Shown piece after piece: positions 32,501 through 41,784 of a stretch of DNA of 64,000 bases. Each line of letters opens with the position of its first letter. Position 1 is the first letter of the stretch. The notes under the pieces were generated by a model that was given only the letters and a program-made list of their open reading frames with translations, was not told the DNA's origin and searched no databases. The position numbers and the translations under genes are program-made. Origin of the DNA: Aricia agestis. Lineage: Eukaryota > Arthropoda > Insecta > Lepidoptera > Lycaenidae. Where the stretch lies: the NCBI RefSeq assembly GCF_905147365.1, contig NC_056409.1:7011001-7075000 (forward strand), in the 5' to 3' direction.

Positions 32501-35500
32501 AGGTTGTGTATAGCTGATCCAAGATGAAGTAGATGCGGACTTGGAAAATTAGAAATAAAAGTTACAAGAAAACGAATAGTCGAGAACTGAAAAAGTAAAA
32601 ACCCAAAACATACAGGTACAGCCATTACACAGAGTCACTACAATACAAAGACCATTTCCAATTTTGGAAACCTTTTTCAAGATGACCACTCACCATCAGG
32701 AGACCTGGTAGCGACTATTCCTTTGAGGACAAAAAGTGTTAATGAGATGTTGCTCATAGTCCCACATACTTTATACAATAGAACACTGTCAAGTATTACT
32801 GATGCCATTTACAATAAATTCGACAAAATTTGTGTGTGTATTTTTGTTGTGTGGTAAATTGCAAGAAAAAACATTTAAATTAGAACCATTATTGTCCTCT
32901 CCAAATAAAATAATATCATATTTAAAAATATAAGATCCTTACCTGGATGCTGGGGCATGGGGCCGGGCCTCTGAGGCGGCCCCTGCTGGTGCGGAGGCAT
33001 TTGGTGGTGTGGTGGTGGCATGCCTTGGCCTGGACCCTGAAAATAAAAAAAATTTCATCGAATTGAGGAACCCCCTTTTTGGAAATTGCTTCCAAATTAA
33101 GCGGGGCACCTAGACGATCAAGTTTATTGTGCAATATCACGTATTGTGTACATACAATATTATTGACCGTCTAGGGTTGATATTGAACGCGCCCGCTTTT
33201 CAATCTTATTGTCAAATAAATTGATCAATATTTTTTAATGATATTGCACAACAAAATTGTCTAGGGGCCAACTTTAATGGCAATTTGTGTAAACCTACTG
33301 CATGCGGCGGCGGCATGGGATGTGGCATCTGGTGCTGCGGGGGGCCGTACTGCGGCGCGGGCGCTGCCTGCATGTGCGGGGGGCCACGCGCGGCCCACTC
33401 GCCGCCCCGAGGGCCACCCGGGCCGCCCGGCCCACCGGGCCCCGGCCGCTGCATCTGCGGCGGGCCTTGGAACTGGAAATTTAATTGCTTATATTTTAAA
33501 ATTAGAATTCTTATCGATTTGTGTTTTCAATACACAAAGTTAATGGTCCCGTTTATTGAATGTTTATTACTTTGCATGTTGCAATTACAGCTGCAGTCAG
33601 CGAATTTTATTGTTACAACAGATTCGAGATTGATGTAACTACATACCATAATTAAAATATTCCTTATACCTTTGGCATAAAATTTTAAATCATCGAACAT
33701 ACAAGAGAACTGCTCAAGGGCCATGGCAACAAAGTAACAAACCTGCATTGGTGGTCTATGCTGTGGAGGCCCCTGGTGGGGTGGAGGCCCCTGATGCGGG
33801 GGCATATGGTGCGGCGGGGGGCCCTGGTGCTGCTGCATGTGGTGTGGCGGTGGGCCGTGCCCCGGGTGCCCCGGCGGAGGCCCGCGCATCTGGTGGTGAG
33901 GCCCCGGCCCCGGCATCATCATACGGGGCCCGTTCGGCCCGGGCCCGTTTGGTCCACCACCAAAGAATTCTAAAAGCGAAAAGAATATTATTACATACCT
34001 TTATTCTATTTGACAGGGTAATAACTAATAAGGGAAGTGGGCAGTTGAGCCAGTAAGCTACAGTCCCACTAGATTACGACAGCTAAATCTCTTCCTTGAT
34101 TTTGTGTACAGCATGCACACTTTGGCACAAATATGTAAATAGCTTCTGCAAAAGTGGCTTAATGGCGACCGTCAACGACTCAATTTAAAAAAAAGACACA
34201 AATTTGTTTGTGAGGCCCATAGGAAAGGTTGCCTTTTACCCTATGGCCCGAGGGTTTCGTATAATTGATACGCCATATACGGCGGTAGCTACACCTCAGG
34301 ATATGTTTTAAAAATTTACCTCCTGGATGCGGGCCGGGTGGCCCGCCTGGGTGACCTCCTCTCATTCCGGGGTTATTGGGTCCAGGTGGCGTAGACCTCG
34401 TCTTAGACTGGCTCTCAAATTGGTTCAACGCCTGAAATTATAATGTCAGTATCATCATATCATTATGACATCACACAGTTTGTTACTTGTTACATGCTTT
34501 TTTATGCTTGGCTCTAACACCTTTATTTTAAATGATTTCTTAGGTTTACGCGAATACCGCTAATATTTAGGCACGTATTTTTGCGGAGCCTAAACGTATA
34601 TTTTTTTTGAGTGTCATAAACTATATTTTCATCTAAATACTACTTACTAACTACTACAAAAATAATTCAAGGTTTATATTTTTTTTGAGTGTCATAAACT
34701 ATATTTTCATCTAAATACTACTTACTAACTACTACAAAAATAATTCAAGGTTGATAGCCTAGCATGAGTTTCTACTAGATTATAAAACAGCTCTCTATGT
34801 TAGTCTATGTCTCTAGTATAATCCGGTCGCTGGTAAGAAATTCCTCCATTGATCTATCTCGCTCGCTGCTGTATGGTATGACGTATTCAATTTGTGAGGC
34901 TGATAACATTTCTGAGCGTGTGTGCACTGTGCATGTTAGCTATATAATATCAATAACCGAATTTCTCTATCCTGCGACCGAAATTGACTTAGCTAACCAA
35001 GGGCCTGTTTCACCACTTCCTGATAAAGTGCCGGAAAGGCTATCCACAACTTATTTGACAGATTCTCCATACTCTATCTGTCAATATCTCTTTCTTTACT
35101 TTACTTTGTTATCAGGAAGTGGTAAACCAGCTCCTAAATAACTTCCGAGTAGTGGCGAGACAGTGCCGCCGGCCAATCAAGGCTGAGAGCACTGTCTCAC
35201 CTCTCGATAGGTGTAATCAAGGCCTAACGGGTTAGAACTAATGTCCTAATTTTAGAACTAATATTGACTAGTTAATTTTGGCTAAAGTTCTACACTACTA
35301 GTGCCTTTTGTATTATGTAATCAAATACCGTCAATGAACACTCCATCAGCTATTGACTTTGTTTTTAATCAGCGCCTAGGTTCTGTGCTGACTACTGATC
35401 CAATTTAATGACCACGTTAACAAAACTACATTTACTGCAATGTAAATGAGTGAATGCTTAGTTTGGTAACATTAAAATATGAAGGTGCATTTCCTAATTT

Positions 35501-38500
35501 ACGTGTAGATTAAATTGGATCCTAATGGAGTAATAGCTGTTGTTCGCTAACATCTACTGTATAACAAAATTAACAAAAATATCCGAAAAAAAACATTTAC
35601 CTGCTTAGTTGGCAACGTTACTACGGGGTGTTGGCCTTGGATTTCCTTTTTAGGAAGGCGATCCATGACCATTCTAATGGACTGATCGGAGCCCAGCGAT
35701 ATAACGCAGAAGCCCTTCGATTGTCCGTTGGCTCTGTTCTCAAAGAACTTGACATCTTGGAAATCCGACACGCCAATGTCGGCGATCGCGTTTGCGATGT
35801 CTTGATCTGTGGCCCACTGAAAAAAATCCATTCAACGCTCATACGAGGACTTGCGAGACGCTAAACACATTGAAATATTCGAAGTGTTGGTGCATTCACA
35901 TACCTCGGGTACACGGGAACATAAAACCTAGCAAGCCCTACAGCTAATATCCCTACCAACAAACGTTAACTTTATTTTTTAGACGAGGACGCTAAGTTCA
36001 AAACAAAATCTTGATAATTTACTAAAATGTCGCAATGAAAACTGATATAATCTGAAATAAACCTGTGCTGTGTAATTGACTGTTATAATAGGAACCGTTT
36101 GGGTGGAAATTAAACAGTATTTAACTTTAACCATTCTTTTATTTTCAAAAAACATCTTTGATCAAATATATTTTTACTTTTTTAATAAAGCACTATACAG
36201 ACTGCGTCCAACTTTCAAGTAACATCAAATTCAAGTTCAATTTTACAATACAATTATGGACTAATTAGTCTAGAATTAAAAGAATATTTTGTATGGAATT
36301 TAACATTAGAATCTCAATTTTTATTTTTATTTTAAACAAGAACTTTATCATGGAAACTTTGTCATAGTTTAGAAAAACAGTTTTTACAATGCAGGTAAAA
36401 CATTATACTTATGCAATTAGTAAACTATGTATCTCGAAAGGAGCACAGAATTAATACCGTTTTAAGTTATATAATATTGATTTCATAAAGGAATGATACA
36501 GGGACGTGATATGTCATTCGAGAAATAGTTATAATATGGTCTCTATCTTATTTTTACCTTTGTATTTATGTTAACAAAATTTTCTAAGATAAAAAATAAC
36601 AATGAACGCTTTTTAAACATGCCCGTATAGTGATAAATATTTTTAATACATTTATAAAATATTCCAAACGTGATAATTTTGATGCACTACTTATTCTTAA
36701 TCACAACCGTATTATAAAAGCCAATATGAACAATCGGCTAAGCTCAGTTATACAACACCCTATTCTTAGTGCCTACTTAATCTCATAACAACTTTGTTGT
36801 CACAAATCACAGCAAATGTTAAACTAATCCTCAGAAAAAAACAAAGCGGGGTAGTCATAAACATAAAACAAAAATATAGCTAACATACTCTCCCGTCGGC
36901 ACATAATTACATTTGTGAAGACACACAAGTGTTTCAAAAGCATATCAACCAATGTATAGTAATAAATGTACACGAAAATTAACACATCTACATCTCAATA
37001 TTTAAAACATCTTACCTGGTGACAAACCTGATAAAGAGAAACATTAGAACAAAGCGATATAACCATTACATTGGAACTTTTATAGTACATTTAAAAACAA
37101 TAAGCACTTATGTTAAAAAAAGTAACATGGGAGTGCTGTCACCACTATTAATTTATTACACAAATGACAGCATAAAAGTTCAAATGTAATAAAAGCACGC
37201 ATAATAATAATAAATTTTCATTTATGAAAAAAAAAACGTGTGTATGAATAAAAGTCAGTCTATCAACTTAGGAGAACAAAAAGTTAGTTAGGGCTTATTG
37301 TAGTCATATAAACTACATTTTTGTCCTTATATTAAAGATACATAAATACAAATCTACATCCAGTCTTCAAATCATCAGTACAATCATACATCATCTTTTG
37401 CATGCAGATTTTTCTAAATCGAGCTAGAGTATTTGCCCAAAAATACTTAGCAAAATGACTAAACTTTCACAAGGCAATGATATTATAATATTTTTATTAA
37501 TACATATTTATAAGATTTCTATGTCTAAATGTGTATTAGACCTTAAATTTTGTGGTTATTTTATAATCCATATGTTACGGATTGTATTGGGTCTACAAGG
37601 GAAATTTGTAAGCAAGTTATTGACATTCTATTCATTACCTATAACGCTAGTACATTAAATTATAATGTAATTTTAACAAAGTTAGCAAGTTCTACAAAGA
37701 CAGGTTGTTTTTTTTTACAAACATGGCAATGATAAAATAGCAACAGACTTTAAATACAAACCATAACATATAATTAGTTAATTATTATAAAATATTTAGC
37801 AGAGTTTCTATTTTTTTTTATAAGAATCTGTGCGATTTTTGTTTATGACATAGTACTAACATCCCAGAAATATTAATTTTGAGAATATTGAAATCAATAA
37901 TTCTACTTATGATAATCCCTGTATATTTTTAAAACAAGGAAATTAAATATTCTTTAAATTATTAAACTATGTTGTATAATATAAATAATATTATATATTT
38001 TGTATTACACAGAAAATCTAAAAACAAAAATTAGTTATAAGGATAAACACACCTACCACACCACATATTCCCATCATAGAATAACAGTTTTGGTCATAAT
38101 ATAAAATAAAATTAGTGTGGCATCTTCCAACAAAAAATTGATGGAAAAAACACAAAACCCATAGATATGATAACTTAACCATAACTTATTTTTGCTTTCA
38201 ATTTAACAGAAATTAGGACATAATATCAAATATTGTGTAAATTAAATTATTTATGATAAACATGGTATTATGTATAAAACTGATAAATCAAAACAATAAT
38301 AATATTATGTCATAATTAATGGATATAAAAATTAAAGTATTGTACTTAAGGACCATTGAGATTGTGTTAAACGAACATTAACACAATTATTTACTTTACA
38401 CGCAGATAACCAAATAAATTATGTTGTTTCACTTAATCTTTTTTTAGGAGTTATGGAAAAGAACATGTTTTTATTTGGTTACTTATAGGACTGCCATCTT

Positions 38501-39847
38501 TCTAATTTAATAGAAATCATTATTATTGTTATGCCGCGGCCACACATGCGTCTATCGTATGAAGCTTTGTCCTATGAGATGATTCCATTGGATGATACAC
38601 GCAGATCGTCCAATGGTATTGTTTTAAGCACTAAGCATGAAGCACAACGCAGGTGCCGCCCGGCCATTAAAATTATAACTGACTCAGTAATTATTCTGAT
38701 TGAGTTGAAAGATACAATGTATTTATAACATTTTTTCTATTCCTCCCATCTATGGAAAGTTTTATAAGGAGCTTATTCAAAAGGTACTTCACTATGCCAC
38801 TTTGTGACAAAATATTTTTGAATAAACTCTTGACTTTTTCAGAATATAGCCAAAACCGAATCTTAAATTTAAATTTTTTAATTGTTCATAGTATAATATT
38901 CAGGAAAATCAGCCAATTTAATCATTTTCATTTCCATGTACATAATCATTTGGTGCCAACTTTTGTCCCTCAAATCAAATTTCAAATTCAGATAGAGAAA
39001 CAAAAGTTGGTCTTCCGCTCTCCAAGAAATGAGTTTTTTACCAAAGGTGACAATAATAACTTTAAAAATAAAAACAATGCTCTACGAATGTTTTATTTGC
39101 AGTTACAAACAACATGAAGACTTTATTGAACTAGATATTATTAGTATTATGATAATATTTAGAACTGAATTCAAATTATGCATAATAATAATATTATATT
39201 ATACGTAAAGAAATACTTATTAGTTCTGTAATTATATAACAAAATGAACTACAGAAAAAAGTGAGCAGGAAATATTTTGTTGCATATTTGCTCCTAAATC
39301 CTAGTGCATATTCAGTAGAGTAGGCTTAGAAGCCATTGACCTATTCCAGTTCAAGATGGCAGTCCCACCGAGATATGAAATGTGAAATTATTCTATATTG
39401 CGGAATAATTATAAATAAGTTCTAAAACTAAAAATATTTACAAATCTAAATAAACAGAATCAGTACAAACCCAGGTTAAATTTCCGACGTAAAGTTGAAA
39501 GCGGCGGCCATGATGTCCGTGGCTTGGTCCGTGATGATACGGTGCGTTGCCGTTGGTCTCCTCCGGGGGATGTGGATGCTGTTGAGAGTTCGGGGGTCCG
39601 TCTCCATCCTCAGGCTTCACTGATGGTGCCGCAATCACGTCGTCATACAAATCTACGTTGTCACCTCCGAAATCATCCTGAAACCCCATGTTGTATTTCG
39701 TAACAGATGCAGGTTTAGGATCATAATATTATGTACGAACTTTTACGTAAGGCATTAAAAAAGTGTTTTCCATCAACTAACCTGTCTATTGAAATCAGAT
39801 TCTATATCATCGGCGTATAAATCTATATCCACGCCTCCATCCGCCAT
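26403..39847 (-). CDS. CPSF6: Cleavage and polyadenylation specificity factor subunit 6 (CPSF6, CFIm68)
   Basis: The coding sequence is join of 14 minus-strand exons: 39847-39782, 39677-39471, 35816-35601, 34431-34320, 33969-33743, 33472-33299, 33036-32943, 31834-31724, 30846-30749, 30130-29909, 29615-29410, 28256-28209, 27605-27507, 26592-26403. It totals 2070 nt and 689 residues, somewhat longer than the human protein (about 550-590). Residues 1-22 start MADGGVDIDLYADDI. The RRM spans about 83-160, with RNP2 LYVGNLTW and RNP1 KGFCVISL, the surface known in the family to hold CFIm25 (NUDT21). Residues 164-435 are Pro/Gly/His/Met/Gln-rich and end near HVNPAFF. Residues 436-540 hold ISEAEFEEVMGRN, SAIETLVTAISLIKQSK and DDRCKILISSLQD, a conserved block. 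The tail from about 540 is rich in RS, RD and RE pairs, as expected for nuclear import by transportin-3. Its role is as the CFIm subunit binding UGUA sites and guiding poly(A)-site choice in the nucleus. All introns are GT-AG and phases agree. Confidence 0.95.
27202..27493. mobile_element. Repeat in CPSF6 intron 13, ends 13 bp from a splice donor
   Basis: GCACGTTTGTCAGCAC on the left and GTGCTGATAAATGTGTGC on the right are imperfect inverted ends. Inside, GTAGCTAGAG and CTCTAGCTAC mark a second nested pair around a G-run and AT-rich text. It is non-coding and probably a MITE with another inserted in it. Confidence 0.55.
27507..27605 (-). CDS. CPSF6: CPSF6 coding exon 13 (residues 594-627)
   Basis: It encodes YYRDYRERERDRSRSRDRER then ADHYNRGHSREE. 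Of two possible donors, GTCAGT (27506) keeps the frame to exon 14, while GTTAGC nine bases on would add three residues (also in frame). A repeat ends 13 bp beyond the donor. Confidence 0.88.
27940..28114. mobile_element. MITE in CPSF6 intron 12
   Basis: CTTGCAATCTACGCGCGC (27940) and GCGCGCTCGTAGATTGCAAG (ending 28114) are inverted ends of about 19 bp. The interior is unique, about 135 bp and non-coding. Confidence 0.7.
28209..28256 (-). CDS. CPSF6: CPSF6 coding exon 12 (residues 578-594)
   Basis: A 48-nt exon encodes YRERSRDRDRERERD in the RS-like tail. The acceptor TTGCAG and donor GTAAGT are both good, phase 2 on both sides. As a multiple of three it could be skipped without breaking the frame. 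Confidence 0.88.
28428..28505. repeat. Fragment related to the MITE at 59504-59665
   Basis: ACCCATCAAGCGGCCC, TCTATTGTGTCTGTTATTCC and ACGATCGATG recall the blocks CATCAAGCCCCAT, TATTGTGTCTCG and CACGATCGACGGG of the 59.5-kb element, in the same order. It is diverged and lies in CPSF6 intron 11. Confidence 0.4.
28625..29174. mobile_element. 550-bp element with 25-bp terminal inverted repeats in CPSF6 intron 11
   Basis: AGGTCAGTTAACTAAAGCTG (28625 onward) is exactly complementary to the end of 29150-29174 over 25 bp. No transposase frame is inside. An (AAT)n tract is at about 28876-28894. It is a non-autonomous TIR element. Confidence 0.7.
29410..29615 (-). CDS. CPSF6: CPSF6 coding exon 11 (residues 510-578)
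   Basis: It encodes VAHDDRCKILISSLQDTLHG and VETKSYGGERRRSRSRER, the junction from the conserved block to the Arg/Ser/Asp tail. The donor is GTAAGT with phase 2. Confidence 0.93.
29909..30130 (-). CDS. CPSF6: CPSF6 coding exon 10 (residues 436-509)
   Basis: It encodes ISEAEFEEVMGRNRTVSSSA then IARAVSDAAAGEYASAIETL and VTAISLIKQSK. This is the most conserved C-terminal segment of CPSF6 and CPSF7 and identifies the gene by itself. The exon is locally GC-rich at third positions. Donor GTATAC, phase 0. Confidence 0.95.
30283..30328. repeat. Hairpin in CPSF6 intron 9
   Basis: ATTTTGTAAAACGC and GCGTTTTACAAAAT pair exactly around GTTGCACGATGCAAA, where TTGCA and TGCAA extend the pairing. It could fold in the pre-mRNA. 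It is perhaps a tiny MITE. Confidence 0.6.
30749..30846 (-). CDS. CPSF6: CPSF6 coding exon 9 (residues 403-435)
   Basis: It encodes GPGGPYGHPAHGGPPPAQGP and then PPGARQPYGRPPQ. The final PYGRPP matches the family motif before the conserved C-terminal block. The donor is GTATAA. Confidence 0.9.
30950..31140. repeat. Worn 'GTAACAAAACTAAGTGATAA' repeat in CPSF6 intron 8
   Basis: CGGATGTAACAAAACTAAGT, GTAAAAGTTGCAGCGCTGAA and AACTTTTTTTGTGATTTGTA follow the order of an abundant lepidopteran repeat also seen in part at 14790 and 11170. Short frames in it are not genes. Confidence 0.5.
31144..31725. repeat. 290-bp perfect tandem duplication abutting the CPSF6 exon 8 donor
   Basis: 31144-31433 is identical to 31436-31725 by eye across all 290 positions, with TA between. 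Each copy contains a MITE-like part with inverted TCCTAGGCAG and CTGCCTAGGA ends (about 31246-31367 and 31538-31659) and the intronic side of the exon 8 donor. The duplicate therefore supplies a second AAG|GTAAGT site 292 nt into the intron. It is either a very recent duplication or an assembly artefact. Confidence 0.85.
31724..31834 (-). CDS. CPSF6: CPSF6 coding exon 8 (residues 366-402)
   Basis: It encodes GVGPGAPAPHVNPAFFNQQP and then Pro/Gln-rich sequence to AVPP. APHVNPAFF is nearly invariant in CPSF6 proteins, so this exon is secure. The GTAAGT donor lies at the edge of a 290-bp tandem duplication. Confidence 0.93.
31893..32071. mobile_element. MITE 'GGGGCCCCTAGACGATCAA', copy 1 (CPSF6 intron 7)
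   Basis: GGCCCCTAGACGATTAATTT on the left and TTGATCGTCTAGGGGCCC on the right are inverted. The subterminal GTGCAATATCATTGAACAAT is also mirrored. A second copy in the opposite orientation is at 33103-33271, two introns upstream in the gene. Confidence 0.8.
32072..32942. other. CPSF6 intron 7, remaining part
   Basis: AT-rich intron. CTCAACCTTCTTTATACTGG and CACGTCTTGGTCTTGGTGTC near 32298-32345 look like a worn repeat. No exon was recognised. Confidence 0.4.
32943..33036 (-). CDS. CPSF6: CPSF6 coding exon 7 (residues 335-365)
   Basis: It encodes GPGQGMPPPHHQMPPHQQGP and QRPGPMPQHP, ending in a split Gly codon before GTAAGG. The acceptor is TTATTTTCAG. Confidence 0.9.
33103..33271. mobile_element. 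MITE 'GGGGCCCCTAGACGATCAA', copy 2 (CPSF6 intron 6)
   Basis: GGGGCACCTAGACGATCAAG and TTGTCTAGGGGCC form the ends. The interior GCGCCCGCTTTTCAATCTTA mirrors TAAGATTGAAAAGCGGGCGC of copy 1, so the two copies are in opposite orientation. Its edge is 27 bp from the exon 6 donor. Confidence 0.8.
33299..33472 (-). CDS. CPSF6: CPSF6 coding exon 6 (residues 277-334)
   Basis: It encodes FQGPPQMQRPGPGGPGGPGG and ends HPMPPPHA. The donor chosen is GTAGGT at 33298-33297, because only this keeps frame with exon 7; the GTTTAC four bases further on would not. A MITE ends 27 bp inside the adjoining intron. Confidence 0.85.
33743..33969 (-). CDS. CPSF6: CPSF6 coding exon 5 (residues 201-276)
   Basis: Starting with the shared codon GAA, it encodes EFFGGGPNGPGPNGP, then Met/Pro/His/Gln-rich repeats such as HHMPPHQGPPPHQGPP. 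It ends RPPMQ before GTTTGT. The vertebrate FPGQPFG motif has no exact match. The FFGGG here is the only Phe-Gly I noticed in the region. Confidence 0.88.
34320..34431 (-). CDS. CPSF6: CPSF6 coding exon 4 (residues 164-200)
   Basis: It encodes ALNQFESQSKTRSTPPGPNN then PGMRGGHPGGPPGPHPG. The N-terminal ALNQFESQSKT matches the conserved segment after the RRM in CPSF6 (FL-x-QFE-x-Q-x-KT). The donor is GTAAAT, leaving phase 1. Confidence 0.9.
34597..34752. repeat. 78-bp tandem duplication in CPSF6 intron 3
   Basis: The unit containing TTTTTTTTGAGTGTCATAAA and ACTACTTACTAACTACTACA occurs twice back to back with an offset of 78 bp and practically no difference. It is non-coding. Confidence 0.8.
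35001..35134. mobile_element. MITE 'TTTCACCACTTCCTGATAA' in CPSF6 intron 3
   Basis: GGCCTGTTTCACCACTTCCT and AGGAAGTGGTAAACCAGCTC are inverted over about 25 bp with few mismatches. A second inner pair of the ACAGATTCTCC...TATCTGTCA kind lies in the loop. It is a family known to me from other Lepidoptera. Confidence 0.7.
35601..35816 (-). CDS. CPSF6: CPSF6 coding exon 3 (residues 92-163)
   Basis: It encodes WATDQDIANAIADIGVSDFQ, VKFFENRANGQSKGFCVISL (RNP1) and LPKKEIQGQHPVVTLPTKQ, i.e. the rest of the RRM. It is bounded by a T-rich acceptor ending TTTCAG and a GTAAAT donor. Phase 0 on both sides. Confidence 0.95.
35817..39470. other. CPSF6: CPSF6 intron 2 (3.65 kb)
   Basis: The largest intron is very AT-rich and almost free of recognisable elements. 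It holds only the possible microexon (37016-37027) and a GC-richer piece at 38530-38670 starting GCCGCGGCCACACATGCG that resembles a hAT-type MITE end. The 121-codon plus frame at 38752-39117 is low-complexity and unsupported. Confidence 0.6.
37016..37027 (-). CDS. CPSF6: Possible 12-nt in-frame CPSF6 microexon (VCHQ)
   Basis: On the minus strand TTTCTCTTTATCAG, then GTTTGTCACCAG, then GTAAGATG places 12 nt between a strong polypyrimidine/AG acceptor and a strong CAG|GTAAGA donor. It lies in the 3.65-kb intron between exons 2 and 3, both phase 0, and would add Val-Cys-His-Gln between the two tryptophans of NLTW|WATDQD, just after RNP2. It is not included in the 689-residue count. It could equally be a chance match or a recursive splice site. 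Confidence 0.3.
39471..39677 (-). CDS. CPSF6: CPSF6 coding exon 2 (residues 23-91)
   Basis: The acceptor TTTCAG precedes GATGATTTCGG. The exon encodes DDFGGDNVDLYDDVI, an acidic and proline/histidine linker, then RRFQLYVGNLTW, the first beta strand (RNP2) of the RRM. The donor after TGG is GTTTGT, a weaker consensus. Phase 0. Confidence 0.93.
39782..39847 (-). CDS. CPSF6: CPSF6 coding exon 1 (residues 1-22)
   Basis: The start ATG is at 39847-39845. The exon encodes MADGGVDIDLYADDIESDFN plus RQ and ends CAG before a GTTAGT donor, phase 0. The MADG...DIDLYAD opening matches CPSF6 orthologues and fixes the start. Confidence 0.93.
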
Positions 39848-39960
39848 TTTGCGAATTGATTGAATTTTCTTTCTTCTGTCTTCAACAAGCGCCGCGGCCG
39901 GCGGTGAAGCGGGAACTGTCAACTGGAAATTTGACGTTTGACATTGACAGCTATCATAAG
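39848..39960 (-). promoter_or_regulatory. CPSF6: CPSF6 5' UTR and likely core promoter region
   Basis: Upstream of the start codon lie a pyrimidine/purine-rich TTTTCTTTCTTCTGTC tract (plus strand) and a short CpG-rich GCGCCGCGGCCGGCGG at about 39890-39905. There is no clear TATA box in place. The exact start of transcription cannot be read from the sequence. Confidence 0.4.
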
Positions 39961-41780
39961 TATTTTTAAAGTAAAAGACAATAGATTCTGCCTAAACAGT
40001 CAGAGACCCATCAGAGACCGCACTAGATGACACAGAGACTAGAGAGTCGAGCACTGATCTCCATTATACAATGGAGGTCAGTGGAGTAGAGCCACACGCG
40101 TTGTCACGTGTGTGGCTGGTGGCAGAGCATAAAGTTAATAATATATATACCTAGCGGAATAGAGCAACAATCTCGAGCTGTCAAACGAAACCGAAATCTG
40201 TGTGTAAAAATATGTGTACTTACTACTTGTACACAATTACACAAACATGATTGAACATGATTTCTCTGAGATTAAATTGTCAACGTGCGGCACGTGCCGA
40301 CTGGACGTCAAAAAAAGAGTGCTGCTGTTATGATTAAATATTTCGATATCAATGATTTTAAATTACAGTTTTTATATGATTCATTTTTTTTGTGCTCAAA
40401 CAAAGACCATCTCTCACCTACAAAAATTATCGCATTATAGTTTTTACTTTTTTGTCTTGTGGCTGCCACTATCGAATATTGTAAAAAAAACTACTAAATT
40501 TAGTTAAAAACTACATTGGTAACACTACAAGAGGGTTTTTAGATTTCTCCCCCGCCCCGCTGCTGCTGCTGCATTTTATACTAACTAAGGTGAGGTGACA
40601 GACACGCGAGTAAGTACGCGGACTTATGACTCGACGGCCTGACTCGCCTGTGTGTTGACACCTAAAGTTCGCGTAGGTATTTAAAGATTGCCGCGTAAGT
40701 TCGCCGTCTTGGAATTTTACTCGTAGCTCGTACGTCTGGCAGCACTGCGAGTCGCGAGCTGCGACTTGCGAGCCGTCAGGCAGTGTTGCCAACACGACTG
40801 ATACAAAATTTGCTAAACTACTGTTAAAATTGACTGTAATTAATGCTAAAAATTATGCTAACATTTTTCAGTCAAATAAAACGTTTTTAAAAGGGCCCAT
40901 TCACGGCAGGACTGCAGTAAATAGGCCTTCATCGCCGCCAAAGAGAATGTCATATAATCGCCGCTCCGGGCGAACTGATCGCGCGGCCTATGTGTGGATG
41001 GAGCAGGAAGCTTGCGACAAATGTCCTTTGATCTTTCCGACACCGTGCGGCAAGCTCGCAAACGCGTCGGCCAACGTCTAGAAATACCTACCGCCAATGC
41101 GCGAACGCCCGTTCTACACATTGGGCCAACGCGTGTGCCAACGCCGCCAACGCGTTCGCCTATATCTAGTGCCGACATTAGATTGATTTGAAAGGGATGA
41201 CACTACGATGTTGCCACTTTTTAATTTCTTCATTATTTGACAGACTATATCCCCCTTAGTCCTTACTAATAAACGCTGTATAATAGGGTGGATCGAAAAA
41301 TGTTTTTTTTGATATTCGTTTCGGCATACCTATAAAAAGTTGCTGTTACTGTTCACAAATATACATACAAAATTTTATTTAGATCATAACAAACTTAGAG
41401 GTGCCCCCAACGTCATGAACTTTAGGGAAATTCGAAAAACTTTGTCAAAAACCACCAACTTCTAATATTGCCAAATTAACGCTGAATTATATTATGTGTA
41501 TTCCGTTACGTTCGTAACTGTTTAAGCTTGAATATTGCTCAGATAGATGGGGAGATTGAGGCAGGGGAGGTGATTTCATCGCACTTTTCAATCGTTGTCT
41601 GAACGCCATAAAGTGCGCGCTATTATTGTAATTCTGCTTGTGAGAAACAGTGATTTTAAGCACTACCCACAAGAAAATAAACTCCTGTAAGTAATATTTT
41701 TAAATTCCTGTTCACTTATTGTTGATAAAATACTTTTTTTCGATATAATTTATACCTAGTATTTCTCTTTATTACAGTCA
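39961..41780. other. Intergenic DNA with GC-richer repeat-like pieces
   Basis: Between CPSF6 and the next elements there is a CTGCTGCTGCTGCATTTTAT run at about 40559, and a CpG-rich piece at about 40895-41170 with repeated GCCAACGC and CGCGTTCG words, flanked by GGGCCCATTCACGGCAGGAC. Frames here are short and overlapping on both strands. No gene is supported. Confidence 0.4.
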
Positions 41781-41784
41781 TAAT

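Noticed and set aside
33277..33638. Three plus-strand Cys/Gly/Pro-rich open frames
   Set aside because: They are antisense shadows of GC-rich CPSF6 exon 6.
33748..34056. Plus-strand Ala/Gly-rich frames of 71-102 codons
   Set aside because: Antisense of CPSF6 exon 5.
38752..39117. 121-codon plus-strand frame, the second longest in the window
   Set aside because: Low-complexity Phe/Asn/Ile/His-rich composition as expected in AT-rich intron DNA, with no domain.
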